Source of the DNA: Burkholderiales bacterium | GTDB lineage: Bacteria; Pseudomonadota; Gammaproteobacteria; Burkholderiales; Burkholderiaceae_C | DNA: 64,000 nucleotides | Reading direction: 5' to 3' | Assembly: GCA_017307865.1 (NCBI GenBank) | Contig: JAFKGE010000026.1 | Coordinates: 1 to 64,000 of the forward strand | Shown here: one piece after another, positions 7,842-16,701 of the stretch | How positions within the stretch are numbered: position 1 is the first letter of the stretch | Layout: every line of letters starts with the position of its first letter | Made by a program: the position numbers and the translations under genes | Notes under the pieces: generated by a model | Told to the model about the DNA's origin: nothing | The model's database searches: none | The model's input: only the letters and a program-made list of their open reading frames with translations

Positions 7842-8624
7842 TCAGCGGAACTGGCTGAAATCGGGCTTGCGTTTTTCGAGGAAGGCACTGGCACCTTCCT
7901 GTTGTTCGCCGGTGCTGAAGTAATTGGGTGCCACTTCCTTGATCAGGTCATTCATGTCACGGCCCATGATCGGTGCCATGTGGTGATAAAACGAACGCTT
8001 CACGATCTTCAGGCAGGTCGGCGAAAGCGACAGCAACTCGTCGCAATACTTGCGCACCTCCACGTCGAGCTTGGCCATCGGCACCACGGAGTTGGCCAGC
8101 CCCCAGTCAAACGCCTGCTGCGCGTTGTAACGGCGGCACAGTATCCACAACTCGCGCGCGCGCTTGTGCCCCAGCACATTGGCTGCGTGCGAGACGATGT
8201 AGCCCCCTGCGGGAGAGCCCACGCGCGGCCCGTTCTGGCCGAAGATCGCGTGCTCGGCCGCGATGGTGAAGTCGCAGAAGTAGGCGATATGGTGCCCCGC
8301 GCCAATCGCATAACCGTTAACGCGTGCAATCACCGGTTTCGGACATTCGGCGATTTGCCGGTTGAAATTGAACTCCAGGTCCTGCAGACCGCTCTTGCCG
8401 CCTTCTCCTTTTTCCCAGTTGACGTCGCCGCCGACGCAGAAGGCGCGTTCGCCCACACCTGTAAGCACGATCACGCCGACTTTCGGGTCGCGGCCGGCCT
8501 GGGCCAACAGGTTTTCCATTTCCTTGATCGTGTCGCCGGTGAACGCGTTCAGCGTCTTGGGCCGGTTGATCGTGATGGTTGCGACGAAATCTTTGACGTC
8601 GTAGATGACTTCTTTGTCGCTCAT
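7842..8624 (-). CDS. BadI/MenB-like crotonase (ring-opening hydrolase candidate)
   Basis: A 260-residue crotonase-fold protein that resembles BadI (2-ketocyclohexanecarboxyl-CoA hydrolase) and MenB more than ordinary hydratases. Shared stretches are KPVIARVNGYAIGAG, AIFGQNGPRVGS, the RARELW and CRRY segment, WGLAN and the C-terminal EKRKPDF. BadI hydrolytically opens an alicyclic beta-keto ring acyl-CoA to a dicarboxylyl-CoA. The Asp found after GS in BadI and MenB (GSVD or GSFD) is replaced here: GSPAGGY. Neither of the two hydratase glutamates is present. The ATG at 8624 is chosen because similarity starts there. The acetoacetyl-CoA synthetase gene ends 74 bp upstream. Confidence 0.75.
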   Translation of the reverse strand: MSDKEVIYDVKDFVATITINRPKTLNAFTGDTIKEMENLLAQAGRDPKVGVIVLTGVGERAFCVGGDVNWEKGEGGKSGLQDLEFNFNRQIAECPKPVIARVNGYAIGAGHHIAYFCDFTIAAEHAIFGQNGPRVGSPAGGYIVSHAANVLGHKRARELWILCRRYNAQQAFDWGLANSVVPMAKLDVEVRKYCDELLSLSPTCLKIVKRSFYHHMAPIMGRDMNDLIKEVAPNYFSTGEQQEGASAFLEKRKPDFSQFR

Positions 8625-8698
8625 GTTGCTTCCGTTTTTTTCGAGGTTACGGGTTGGAAGAGGAGGAAAAATTTCTGGCGAGGAGCGCAAGGCGCGCA

Positions 8699-10681
8699 TC
8701 ACTGTGTCTGCGCGGCGCGCCGACGCGCAAACTCGAGGAACCATTCGAGGCTCGCGGGATTGGCGAGTGCGTCGCGGTTCACGACTCTTTCGAGCGCGTG
8801 CCCAAGCAGCAGCTTTTTGATCGGCAACTCGAGCTTCTTGCCCGTGAGCGTGCGCGGCACCTCGGGGATCACGAACACCTCGTCGGGTACGTGGCGCGGC
8901 GAGACGGAAGTGCGGATGGCATTTTTGATGCGGTCGGTCAGGCCCTGGTCCAGGGTGATGCCAGGACGCAGCACGACGAACATCGGCATGTAGCTCTCGC
9001 GCCCGAGGTATTCGAGGTCCACGACCAGGTTGTCGAGCACTTCGGGCAGCGCCTCAACCACGCTGTAGATGTCGCTCGTTCCCATGCGCACGCCATGGCG
9101 GTTGATGGTGGTGTCGCTGCGACCGTAGATTATGGCGCCGCCGCGCGGTGTGATGCGGATCCAGTCGCCGTGGCGCCACACGCCCGGAAACATGTCGAAG
9201 TAGCTCTCGAGGTAGCGCTTGTGGCCCGGATCGTTCCAGAAATACAGCGGCATCGAGGGCATGGGCGCGCTGCACACCAGTTCGCCCACTTCGTCGAGCA
9301 CGGGCTGCCCCTGCTCGCTGAAGGCCTCCACGCGCGCGCCGAGGCAGCGCCCCTGCATCTCGCCGATGTACACGGGCAAGGTGGGCACGCCGCCGACGAA
9401 AGCGCCGGCAAAGTCGGTGCCGCCCGAGATCGGGTTGATCCAGACTTCGCTCCCTAAGTGCTCGGCGAGCCAGTGGTAGCTTTCGGGCGCGAGCGGCGAG
9501 CCGGTAGAGCCCACGCCGCACAAGGAGCTCAAGTCGGTGATTTGCTGCGGCTCCACGCCCTGCTTTTGGCAGGCGGCAAAAAACGCCGCGCTTGCGCCGA
9601 GAAAGTGCAGGCCCGCGTCGCCCGCGAAGCGCCACAGGGTGCCGTAGTCGGGCCAGGCGGGGTTGCCGTCGTACACGCAGGCCGTCGCGCCCACGAGCAG
9701 GCCTCCGATCTGGCAGTTCCACATGATCCAGCCCGTGGTCGAGAACCAGTGGAAGTTGTCTTCGGGCCCGAGGTCGTTGTGCAGGCGCATGAGCTTGACC
9801 TGTTCGAGCACGATACCGCCGTGGCCGTGCACGATGGGCTTGGGCAGACCCGTGGTGCCCGAGGAATAGACGATCCACAGCGGATGATCAAACGGCAGCG
9901 AGGCAATCTGCAACTCGGCCGGCTTGGCCAGGGTTTCGCGCCAGAGTATGGCGTTGCGCAGGCCGTCGGGGCGCGCGTTCGCGTCCAGGTAGGGCAGAAA
10001 GATGCAGCGCTTCACACTCGGCAAGCCCTCGAGCAGCATGGCCACGGTGTCACTGCGTTCGTAACGGCGCCCGCCCCAGTGGTAGCCGTCAACGGCGATC
10101 AGCACCTTGGGTTCGATCTGGCGGAAGCGGTCGAGCACCGTGGGCGCGCCCATGTCGGGCGAGCACAAGGACCAGATCGCGCCGACCGACACCACGGCCA
10201 GAAAAGCCACCATGGTCTGAGGGATGTTGGGCAAGTAGGCCGCGACACGATCGCCGGGCTGCACGCCCGCCTCGCGCAGCCACTGCGCGAGCGCCGCAAC
10301 CTGCTCCTGCAACGTGTGCCAGGACATCTCGGAGCGCTCGCCCACCTCGTTGCGAAACACGATCGCAGGCCGCGCATCGGTAGCGTGGCGGAACACCTGA
10401 CGCGCGTAGTTGGTGCGCGCGCCGACGAACCACTGCGCGCCGGGCATCTTGCGCTCGCTCAGCACCTGGCCGTTCCAATGGTCAAGCGGCAGGTCGAAAT
10501 ACTGCACGATCGCGCTCCAGAAGCCTTCGAGGTCATCGACCGACCACTGCCACAGCGCGCCATAGTCGGCAAAGCGCAAGCCCCTTTCGCGCTCCAGCCA
10601 TTGCTGAAAGCGCGTGAGTTCGGCCCTTGCCACGCGCTCGGGCGAGGGCGTCCACAGAATCTCTGGCGTTTCGCGGCTCAT
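8699..10681 (-). CDS. aacS: Acetoacetyl-CoA synthetase
   Basis: A 660-residue AMP-forming ligase that fits acetoacetate-CoA ligase in length and in the N-terminal domain (YGALWQWSVDDLEGFW, PGAQWFVGARTNYA). The ATP-binding loop is YSSGTTGLPKP, and the A10 lysine sits in LTGKKLELPIKK. It activates acetoacetate to acetoacetyl-CoA for thiolysis. This is the expected fate of the acetoacetate released by HMG-CoA lyase in the leucine/isoprenoid branch encoded at 51-64 kb. The ATG at 10681 is preferred over one 10 codons upstream, which would overlap the CoA transferase stop. Confidence 0.88.
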   Translation of the reverse strand: MSRETPEILWTPSPERVARAELTRFQQWLERERGLRFADYGALWQWSVDDLEGFWSAIVQYFDLPLDHWNGQVLSERKMPGAQWFVGARTNYARQVFRHATDARPAIVFRNEVGERSEMSWHTLQEQVAALAQWLREAGVQPGDRVAAYLPNIPQTMVAFLAVVSVGAIWSLCSPDMGAPTVLDRFRQIEPKVLIAVDGYHWGGRRYERSDTVAMLLEGLPSVKRCIFLPYLDANARPDGLRNAILWRETLAKPAELQIASLPFDHPLWIVYSSGTTGLPKPIVHGHGGIVLEQVKLMRLHNDLGPEDNFHWFSTTGWIMWNCQIGGLLVGATACVYDGNPAWPDYGTLWRFAGDAGLHFLGASAAFFAACQKQGVEPQQITDLSSLCGVGSTGSPLAPESYHWLAEHLGSEVWINPISGGTDFAGAFVGGVPTLPVYIGEMQGRCLGARVEAFSEQGQPVLDEVGELVCSAPMPSMPLYFWNDPGHKRYLESYFDMFPGVWRHGDWIRITPRGGAIIYGRSDTTINRHGVRMGTSDIYSVVEALPEVLDNLVVDLEYLGRESYMPMFVVLRPGITLDQGLTDRIKNAIRTSVSPRHVPDEVFVIPEVPRTLTGKKLELPIKKLLLGHALERVVNRDALANPASLEWFLEFARRRAAQTQ

Positions 10682-10685
10682 CCTG

Positions 10686-11897
10686 TCATTGCTCCATTTT
10701 TTGTGCCACATTCCCTAGCCGCACAACACCAGTCGCGGCAAGGCGCTCGATCTCGTGCTGTGCATAACCCACTTCGCTGAGGACGGCCATAGTGTTCTGG
10801 CCCAAGATGGGCGGGGGCGGCATGGTTTCGGGCCGGTGCATACCCTCGGCCAACCGCGCGGGAAACGGGATCATTGGCAGTCCCGGTAGCGCCGGGTGCT
10901 CGACGAAGCGGTCCGCCAGAACAGGGTCTGACATGGCTGCGGCCACGGTGTTCACTGGCCCGCAGGGAATGTCCGCAGCCTCGAACGCAGCCACCCACTC
11001 GGCAGCCGGGCGCTTGGCAAAGATCGCCGCCAGTTCGGCCAGCAGCGCGGGCCGGTTGGCAACACGTGCAAAGTTTCTGTTGTAACGCTGATCGGTCAGC
11101 CAGGCGGGCTGATTGACAACGCCACAGAAGCGTCTGAACGCACCTTCATTGACCACCGACACACTGAACCAGGCACCGTCAGAACCTTGGAAGTGACGGC
11201 TGGGCACGGCGATCGGCAAGTTCACCGAGCGAACCGGCTCGCGTTGCTCGACCGCATGCTCGCCCACCTTGGCTGCCATGAAGTTGAAAATGGTGTCGGC
11301 CAGCGCCAGCTCGACGCGCTGCCCGCGACCGGTCTGCTGCCAGTGCATGACCGCAGCCAGCACACCCAAAGCGCCGCACATGCCAGACGCCACATCGATG
11401 ATCGGCAAGCCGATGCGAACCGGCGGATCACCTTCCTCGCCGCTGGCGTAAAAAGCCCCGGTCATGCCCTGCACCACGCTGTCCACGGAAGGGCGCAAGC
11501 GGTACGCACTGTCTCCGCCAAAGGCCGACACCATGGCGTAGATGATTTCCGGGTTGATCTTTCGCACATCCTCGTAGGTCAGCGCATTTTTTTCAGAGAA
11601 ATCGGGGCGAAAGTTGTGCACCAGCACCTGCGACTGGGCGATCAGTCGGACCAGCACCTCGCGCCCTGCGTCCGTACGAAAGTCCAGTGCCAGCGACTCC
11701 TTGCCACGGTTGCAGGTCATGAACGTAACGCTTGAATCGCCGTAGAACGGCGGGCCGAAATGCCTCCCCTCCTCACCGCTCAACGCCTCGACCTTGATGA
11801 CGCGCGCACCGAGGTCTGCCAGCACCATGGCCGCATACGGACCGGCGATCAAGCGCGACAAGTCGACGACCGTGATGCCCTGGAGGATGCCCGCCAC
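10686..11897 (-). CDS. CaiB/BaiF family III CoA transferase
   Basis: A 403-residue family III CoA transferase; the probable catalytic aspartate is Asp139 in PSVDSVVQGMTG. LADLGARVIKVE (residues 26-37), RGKESLALDF and a TGRGQRVELAL stretch support the family. It lies 4 bp upstream of acetoacetyl-CoA synthetase and 14 bp downstream of a hydratase/isomerase. It is only distantly related to the copy at 5466-6641, so the two probably act on different acids. The proline-rich segment near residue 375 is a normal feature of the family's C-terminal region. Confidence 0.87.
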   Translation of the reverse strand: MAGILQGITVVDLSRLIAGPYAAMVLADLGARVIKVEALSGEEGRHFGPPFYGDSSVTFMTCNRGKESLALDFRTDAGREVLVRLIAQSQVLVHNFRPDFSEKNALTYEDVRKINPEIIYAMVSAFGGDSAYRLRPSVDSVVQGMTGAFYASGEEGDPPVRIGLPIIDVASGMCGALGVLAAVMHWQQTGRGQRVELALADTIFNFMAAKVGEHAVEQREPVRSVNLPIAVPSRHFQGSDGAWFSVSVVNEGAFRRFCGVVNQPAWLTDQRYNRNFARVANRPALLAELAAIFAKRPAAEWVAAFEAADIPCGPVNTVAAAMSDPVLADRFVEHPALPGLPMIPFPARLAEGMHRPETMPPPPILGQNTMAVLSEVGYAQHEIERLAATGVVRLGNVAQKMEQ

Positions 11898-11911
11898 GCC
11901 TTCGCCTCTTC

Positions 11912-12703
11912 TTACTTCTTGGCGCCGCGCATCCGGCTGCGAAACGCGGCGATACCGTCCCGGTGCTCCGGCGTGTCCTCGAGGACGGCCATGTGCGAAG
12001 AAACCATGTCCAGGTGGGTGGCCAGCGCCATGGTCTGGCTCTGGTACACCGCGCGGCGAAAGAAGCGCACGGCCTGCTGCGGTTTGGCCGCGATGGTACG
12101 CGCCAGCGCGTAAGTGGCCGCCATCAGCTCTTCATCGGGCACCACCCGGTTGACCATGCCGATGCGCTCGGCCTCCTGCGCATCGACGGTGCGGCCGGTC
12201 CAGAACAATTCCAGGGCGCGCGCCGTTCCGATCAGGCGCGGCAGGAACCAGGCGCCCGCATCGCCAGCCATCAGCCCGATGTCGATGTAGCTCTCGGCCA
12301 AGGTGGCCGAACTGGCCATCACCCGCAGGTCGCACATCAGCGCCATGTCGCACCCCGCGCCCCGCGCGGCACCATTGATCGCCGCGATGACCGGCTTTTC
12401 CATGCGCTCCAGCGTCAGCGCGATGCGATGCACGTGCCGGTACAGGAAGTTCTTGCGGCCCAGACTGTCGAGTTCGCTGAACTTGGCCATTTCGTCGAAA
12501 TCACCCCCCGCGCAAAAGGCACGCCCAGCGCCCGTCACCACGACAACCCGCACCCGATCATCGGCCTCGGCCGACTCAAGCGCCGCCCGCCAGGCTTCGA
12601 TCATTGACAAGTCGAAGGCATTGAGTTGGGCAGGACGATTGAGGGTCAGGGTGCCGACGCCATCGGCATCGATCTTAAACAGCACCGGGGATTCTGCGGA
12701 CAT
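11912..12703 (-). CDS. Enoyl-CoA hydratase/isomerase family protein
   Basis: A 263-residue crotonase-fold protein. The oxyanion-hole regions are GRAFCAGGDFDEM and NGAARGAGCDMALMCDLRV. The first hydratase Glu is Asp here (GAGCDM), and the second Glu position reads Tyr in LAESYIDIG with a nearby Glu, so isomerase or hydrolase activity is as likely as hydration. The ATG at 12703 is supported by the start of similarity; the open frame runs upstream through a non-conserved stretch. The gene is preceded by a 137-bp gap containing a palindrome, so it probably begins its own transcription unit. Confidence 0.82.
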   Translation of the reverse strand: MSAESPVLFKIDADGVGTLTLNRPAQLNAFDLSMIEAWRAALESAEADDRVRVVVVTGAGRAFCAGGDFDEMAKFSELDSLGRKNFLYRHVHRIALTLERMEKPVIAAINGAARGAGCDMALMCDLRVMASSATLAESYIDIGLMAGDAGAWFLPRLIGTARALELFWTGRTVDAQEAERIGMVNRVVPDEELMAATYALARTIAAKPQQAVRFFRRAVYQSQTMALATHLDMVSSHMAVLEDTPEHRDGIAAFRSRMRGAKK

Positions 12704-12773
12704 GAAATCTTTCCTCTCTCGATCGAGTAGCGCGAAGTCTCCAGTCAACCGCTGACTGAAGGATGACGGCATA

Positions 12774-12794
12774 GTAACATAACAGCTGTTAGTT
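12774..12794. promoter_or_regulatory. Operator-like palindrome upstream of the hydratase gene
   Basis: TAACAGCTGTTA at 12780-12791 is a perfect 12-bp palindrome. The flanks extend the symmetry with one extra base on one side (TAAC-A-TAAC on the left, GTTA-GTTA on the right). The surrounding AT-rich stretch stands out from the GC-rich neighbourhood and lies about 75 bp upstream of the start at 12703. This fits a TetR-family operator overlapping a promoter; the cognate regulator is unknown, with the TetR genes at 20098 and 37699 as candidates. Confidence 0.45.
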
Positions 12795-12840
12795 AGATTT
12801 ACAATCCAGCCAACTACGCTGCACCGACGATAAGGCGGCC

Positions 12841-13836
12841 TCAAACCGAACGAACGAAATCAGCCAGCGACAGCGTGCCCGCGAGCACCTGCTCGCCGAC
12901 CACCTTGTGCCAGCAGGCCTCCGATCCGTGAGCCATGCGCCACTCGTGCAGGCGCCTGGTCAGCAATTGCAAATCGAATTCTTCGGTCACGCCGATCGCA
13001 CCGTGCAAGGCATGGGCGGTTGACGCGACCACCATGGCCGCTTCGCTGGTACGCGACTTGGCCATGGCGGCCGCCAGCAGGGAAGGCGCTTTACCGTCCC
13101 CCTGAAAGGCGGCTTCAGCGGCCATGGAGGCGGCTGCGGTGTGCTCGGCCATCACGCTCAATTGATGCTGCACCGCCTGGAACTTTCCGAGGGATCTGCC
13201 GAATTGCACGCGGTCGTTGCAGTATTGCAGCGTCATCTCGAATACCCGACTCATGGCACCGCTGAGCAGGGCCGCATGCAATGCGGCCCCAAAGGCGGGC
13301 AAGATCGCGCCGCCGCTGGGCACGCGGTCGGCAATGGCCGCATCCGGCCAGGTGAGCGTTGCCGTCAGACTGCGGTTCACACCCGTGGCCTGGCGCCGGG
13401 CCGCCGCGCAAGGCAGCAGCAGCAAGGCCTCACCGTCGCGGGCGAGCACAAAGTCGGCCAGCAGGCCATAGGGTGTCAACGCGCAGGTGATGCCGCCGTC
13501 GGCTTCGCGCCGAAACGCTGCGGCCAGCGTGACCATGCCAGAAGGCAGGGCCATCTGCGCGGCCAGCAGCGCATGCGCCACGATGGTTTGCGCCACGGGC
13601 ACCGGTACCGCGTAGCGCCCGAAATGGCACAGCACAGGAAATAGATCGGCCAGACCCAGGTCGGCCCCGCCTTCGGATTCAGGTGCCAGCAAGGCCAGGA
13701 ATCCGGCTCCAGCCACCGCATCCCACAAGGCTGCGGGTGAGCCGCCTGCTTCGATGGCGCGCACCGCGGCAGGGGTGCACTGGTCTTTGAGAATGTCTTC
13801 TATGGCTTCTGCAAACACGACCTTGTTCTTTCTCAA
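12841..13836 (-). CDS. Acyl-CoA dehydrogenase subunit (degenerate partner)
   Basis: A 331-residue acyl-CoA-dehydrogenase-fold protein, shorter than the usual 380 or so. The N-terminal ALLAPESEGGADLGLAD and the C-terminal RVQFGRSLGKFQAVQH plus HALHGAIGVTEEF are recognisable, but the TEP FAD loop and the usual catalytic Glu are not. It overlaps the full-size dehydrogenase upstream by 4 bp (ATGA). Such pairs of one complete and one shortened subunit form alpha2beta2 dehydrogenases in steroid side-chain degradation (ChsE1/ChsE2 type). This protein therefore probably functions only as a heteromer, contributing part of the FAD site. Confidence 0.78.
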   Translation of the reverse strand: MRKNKVVFAEAIEDILKDQCTPAAVRAIEAGGSPAALWDAVAGAGFLALLAPESEGGADLGLADLFPVLCHFGRYAVPVPVAQTIVAHALLAAQMALPSGMVTLAAAFRREADGGITCALTPYGLLADFVLARDGEALLLLPCAAARRQATGVNRSLTATLTWPDAAIADRVPSGGAILPAFGAALHAALLSGAMSRVFEMTLQYCNDRVQFGRSLGKFQAVQHQLSVMAEHTAAASMAAEAAFQGDGKAPSLLAAAMAKSRTSEAAMVVASTAHALHGAIGVTEEFDLQLLTRRLHEWRMAHGSEACWHKVVGEQVLAGTLSLADFVRSV

Positions 13837-14996
13837 CGCAAGCCCAGCCCGCGTGCGATCATGCCGCGCAGGATCTCGCGCGTGCCGCCGCGCAGGGAAT
13901 AGGTGGGAGATATCTGGCTCACGTACGCCAGCGCGCGGTACAGGTCGGCATCCACCGGCGCATCCGGGTTCATGGCGATGGCCGCCTCGAGAACGGCCGG
14001 AATGCTTTGCTCAAATTCTGTACCGATGTCCTTGACCAGTGCGGCTTCGACGACCGGGCTCTCGCCGTTGACCAGCTTGCTGGTGACGGCGATGGACATG
14101 TGGCGCAGCGTGGCCAGATGCGTGGCAAAGCGCCCGATGGTGGCGGCATGGACGGCGGCGTCCGGCGCGTGACGCAGGCAGTCGATCCAGTGGTCCAGCA
14201 AAACGATGCTTGAATAGATGCGTTCCGGTCCGCTGCGCTCGAAGGCCAGTTCGGCATTGACCTGTGCCCAGCCGCTGCCCTCCTGGCCGACCAGCGCGTC
14301 ATCGGCCAGCAGGACATCGTCGAAAAAGACCTCGGAAAAATGGGCATCACCGGTCAGATCATGAATCGGACGCACCGTCACGCCAGGCAAGGACAGTTCC
14401 ACAATAAACTGCGACAACCCTGATTGCCGGTCCTGCGGCTCACCCGAGGTGCGCACCAGGGCGATCATGTAGTGGCAATGCTGCGCATTGGTGGTCCATA
14501 TCTTGCGACCGTTCAAACGCCAGCCACCTGCGCAACGTGTCGCCCGGGTACCGACACTGGCGAGGTCGGAGCCGGCATTGGGCTCGCTCATGCCGATGCA
14601 AAAAAAGGCCTCGGCGGCGCAGATTTTCGGCAGATAGAACTGGCGCTGCGCTTCACTGCCAAACTTCAGGATGAGTGGCCCGCTCTGACGGTCGGCGATC
14701 CAGTGCGCCGACACAGGTGCACCGGCGGCGAGCAGTTCTTCCACAAGCACAAAGCGCGAGAAGGCGTCAAGGCTGGCACCGCCGTACGCGGCGGGCAAGG
14801 TCACACCGACCCAGCCACGCGCGGCCAGCTTTTGACTGAACGCGGCATTGAAACCCATCCATGACCGCGCCCGAATGTCCGGCGGTCCAGGTTCGAAGCT
14901 GGACTGGAGAAAGGCTTTCACCTCGGCACGAAACAGGTCTGTTGCCGCGGGAAGCTTGGCAAGCCGGAAAGCCGATAGCAGATTACTCACGCGCAA
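13833..14996 (-). CDS. Acyl-CoA dehydrogenase (catalytic partner of a heteromeric pair)
   Basis: A 387-residue acyl-CoA dehydrogenase. GVTLPAAYGGASLD, GMSEPNAGSDLASVGTRA, KIWTTNAQHCHYM and the C-terminal RGGTREILRGMIAR are present, the last carrying the usual catalytic Glu. The annotated start at 14996 yields a non-conserved N-terminus (MRVSNLLSAFRLAK); a later in-frame start is possible. Its stop overlaps the start of the shortened dehydrogenase at 13836, which suggests equimolar synthesis of the two subunits. The gene lies 59 bp downstream of an acyl-CoA ligase, its likely substrate source. Confidence 0.85.
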   Translation of the reverse strand: MRVSNLLSAFRLAKLPAATDLFRAEVKAFLQSSFEPGPPDIRARSWMGFNAAFSQKLAARGWVGVTLPAAYGGASLDAFSRFVLVEELLAAGAPVSAHWIADRQSGPLILKFGSEAQRQFYLPKICAAEAFFCIGMSEPNAGSDLASVGTRATRCAGGWRLNGRKIWTTNAQHCHYMIALVRTSGEPQDRQSGLSQFIVELSLPGVTVRPIHDLTGDAHFSEVFFDDVLLADDALVGQEGSGWAQVNAELAFERSGPERIYSSIVLLDHWIDCLRHAPDAAVHAATIGRFATHLATLRHMSIAVTSKLVNGESPVVEAALVKDIGTEFEQSIPAVLEAAIAMNPDAPVDADLYRALAYVSQISPTYSLRGGTREILRGMIARGLGLR

Positions 14997-15055
14997 TATC
15001 TCCGTGCAGTGGGCATCGCTGCAATGGAAAACACTACTCCGATACCGTCTTCATC

Positions 15056-16645
15056 CTAGTCGGCACGGTTATACAGGTCTCTGAAGCGTTCGCGCAGCGG
15101 ATGTTTCTGAATCTTGCCCGTGGTCGTCATCGGCAAGGCGTCCAGAAAGCGGATCGCCTTGGGCACCTCGAAACCGCCAAGATGTTCCTTGCACAGCTGC
15201 AACAGCTCTGCCTCATCGACCTGCGCGCCGGGCTTGCGCACGACAAAGGCCGTGACCGCCTCGATCCAGCGTGCATGGGGCAACCCCACCGCCACGGCAT
15301 TGGCGACCGCCGGGTGACGCAGCAGAACCGCCTCTACCTTGACCGAGGCAACGTTTTCTCCGCCGGTCTTGATCATGTCTTTCTTGCGGTCCTTGAACAG
15401 CAATTGACCGTCAACCCACATCCCCAGATCACCCGTGTGGTGCCATCCAAAGAGCCGTGCCTCGGCGGTCGCCTCAGGGTTTTTGTAATAGCCTTCCATG
15501 ACATTGGGGCCGCGATGAACGATCTCTCCCACCTCGCCCTCACCGAGGATGCGGCCCTGGTCATCCATGACCTCGGTGTCGTTGAGAATGGAGCTGACGC
15601 CCCAGTATGGCCCGAAGCGGCGCAGTTGCTCCTCCGGCCGAAAGGCGACGGTGGCGGGGTACATCTCGGTTTGGCCCGTGGCCAGCATGTAATTTGGGCA
15701 GAACTCCGCAATCAGGCGACGCAGCAAAGTCTCGGCCATCGGCGCCATCGCGTAGACACACAGACGCAGGCTTGACAGGTCGCGCTGCTTTCGCGAAGGG
15801 TGATCGAGCATGGCCTGATGCATCAGCGGCAAGCCGATCAGGAAGCTGATGCGCTCTCGCTCGATCGTGTCAAGCATTGCGCCGGGTTCAAATCCACGGG
15901 TAATGACAACCGTGCCGCCGGCGGCAATCACTCCGCACATCAGCGTGTGCTGTGCGCAATGAAAAAGCGGCAAAGTAGCGTTGTTTACGTCGTCGCGACG
16001 CAAGCCGAACTCCACCGCGTTTGCCATCGCGGCCATCACCACCGACAAGTGACTCTGCATCACCCCCTTGGGCCGCCCTGTGGTGCCACTGGTGTACATG
16101 ATCTGCGCAACGTCGTGGTCGCCAATCTCAACCATCGGCTCTTGCGGCAAATGGGCCTCGAGCGCTGCCGTGAAACTGCCAAACGTGTCGATGGCCTCGC
16201 CCTCGATCACCCATCCGCGCCCGGGACGGGCATGCACAAGCGCGCGCAAATCGGGACGGGCCAGTTGTGCACCGTCGATCAGCACAAAGCGGGCCTCGGC
16301 ATGCTCCAGGATGTAGCCCACATCGTCAAGGCCGAGCCCCGTATTGATCGGTACCCAGATCAGACCGGCACGGTGGATGCCGAACATCGCGACGACGAAA
16401 TCGATCGAGTTATTGCACAGAGTGACCACCCGATCGCCGCGCTGGAGCCCAGTGGCGATCAAAGCGTTGGCACAGCAACTGACGAGCGCATCGAACTCGC
16501 CATAGGTCAGGCGCCGATCCCCCAGGATCAGCGCGAGCTTGGCCCGATCACGTCGCGCTCCGCGACGCAGGAAGTCACCGATGGTGACACGGGCGATTTG
16601 TCCGGGAGAGGGTACGCCAAGAAGAGCTGGGGACGATGGACTCAT
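15056..16645 (-). CDS. AMP-forming acyl-CoA ligase
   Basis: A 529-residue ANL-superfamily ligase that converts a carboxylic acid, ATP and CoA to acyl-CoA. The ATP loop YTSGTTGRPKGVM, LFHCAQHTLMCG (substrate pocket region), GWHHTGDLG and the A10 lysine in TTTGKIQKHPLRERF are all intact. The ATG at 16645 has GAGG five bases upstream and is preferred to a TTG five codons earlier. It lies between etfA and the paired dehydrogenases. The acid specificity cannot be read; the neighbourhood suggests a branched or cyclic acid. Confidence 0.87.
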   Translation of the reverse strand: MSPSSPALLGVPSPGQIARVTIGDFLRRGARRDRAKLALILGDRRLTYGEFDALVSCCANALIATGLQRGDRVVTLCNNSIDFVVAMFGIHRAGLIWVPINTGLGLDDVGYILEHAEARFVLIDGAQLARPDLRALVHARPGRGWVIEGEAIDTFGSFTAALEAHLPQEPMVEIGDHDVAQIMYTSGTTGRPKGVMQSHLSVVMAAMANAVEFGLRRDDVNNATLPLFHCAQHTLMCGVIAAGGTVVITRGFEPGAMLDTIERERISFLIGLPLMHQAMLDHPSRKQRDLSSLRLCVYAMAPMAETLLRRLIAEFCPNYMLATGQTEMYPATVAFRPEEQLRRFGPYWGVSSILNDTEVMDDQGRILGEGEVGEIVHRGPNVMEGYYKNPEATAEARLFGWHHTGDLGMWVDGQLLFKDRKKDMIKTGGENVASVKVEAVLLRHPAVANAVAVGLPHARWIEAVTAFVVRKPGAQVDEAELLQLCKEHLGGFEVPKAIRFLDALPMTTTGKIQKHPLRERFRDLYNRAD

Positions 16646-16701
16646 AAAGACCTCACTCAAAAGTGTTCGACATGCCTGCGCCTCGGATCAATCCAAGATC
16701 G

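Noticed and set aside
8625-8744. An extra 40 codons at the N-terminus of the BadI-like protein
   Set aside because: They overlap the 3' end of acetoacetyl-CoA synthetase and have no similarity to crotonases. The ATG at 8624 starts the conserved domain.
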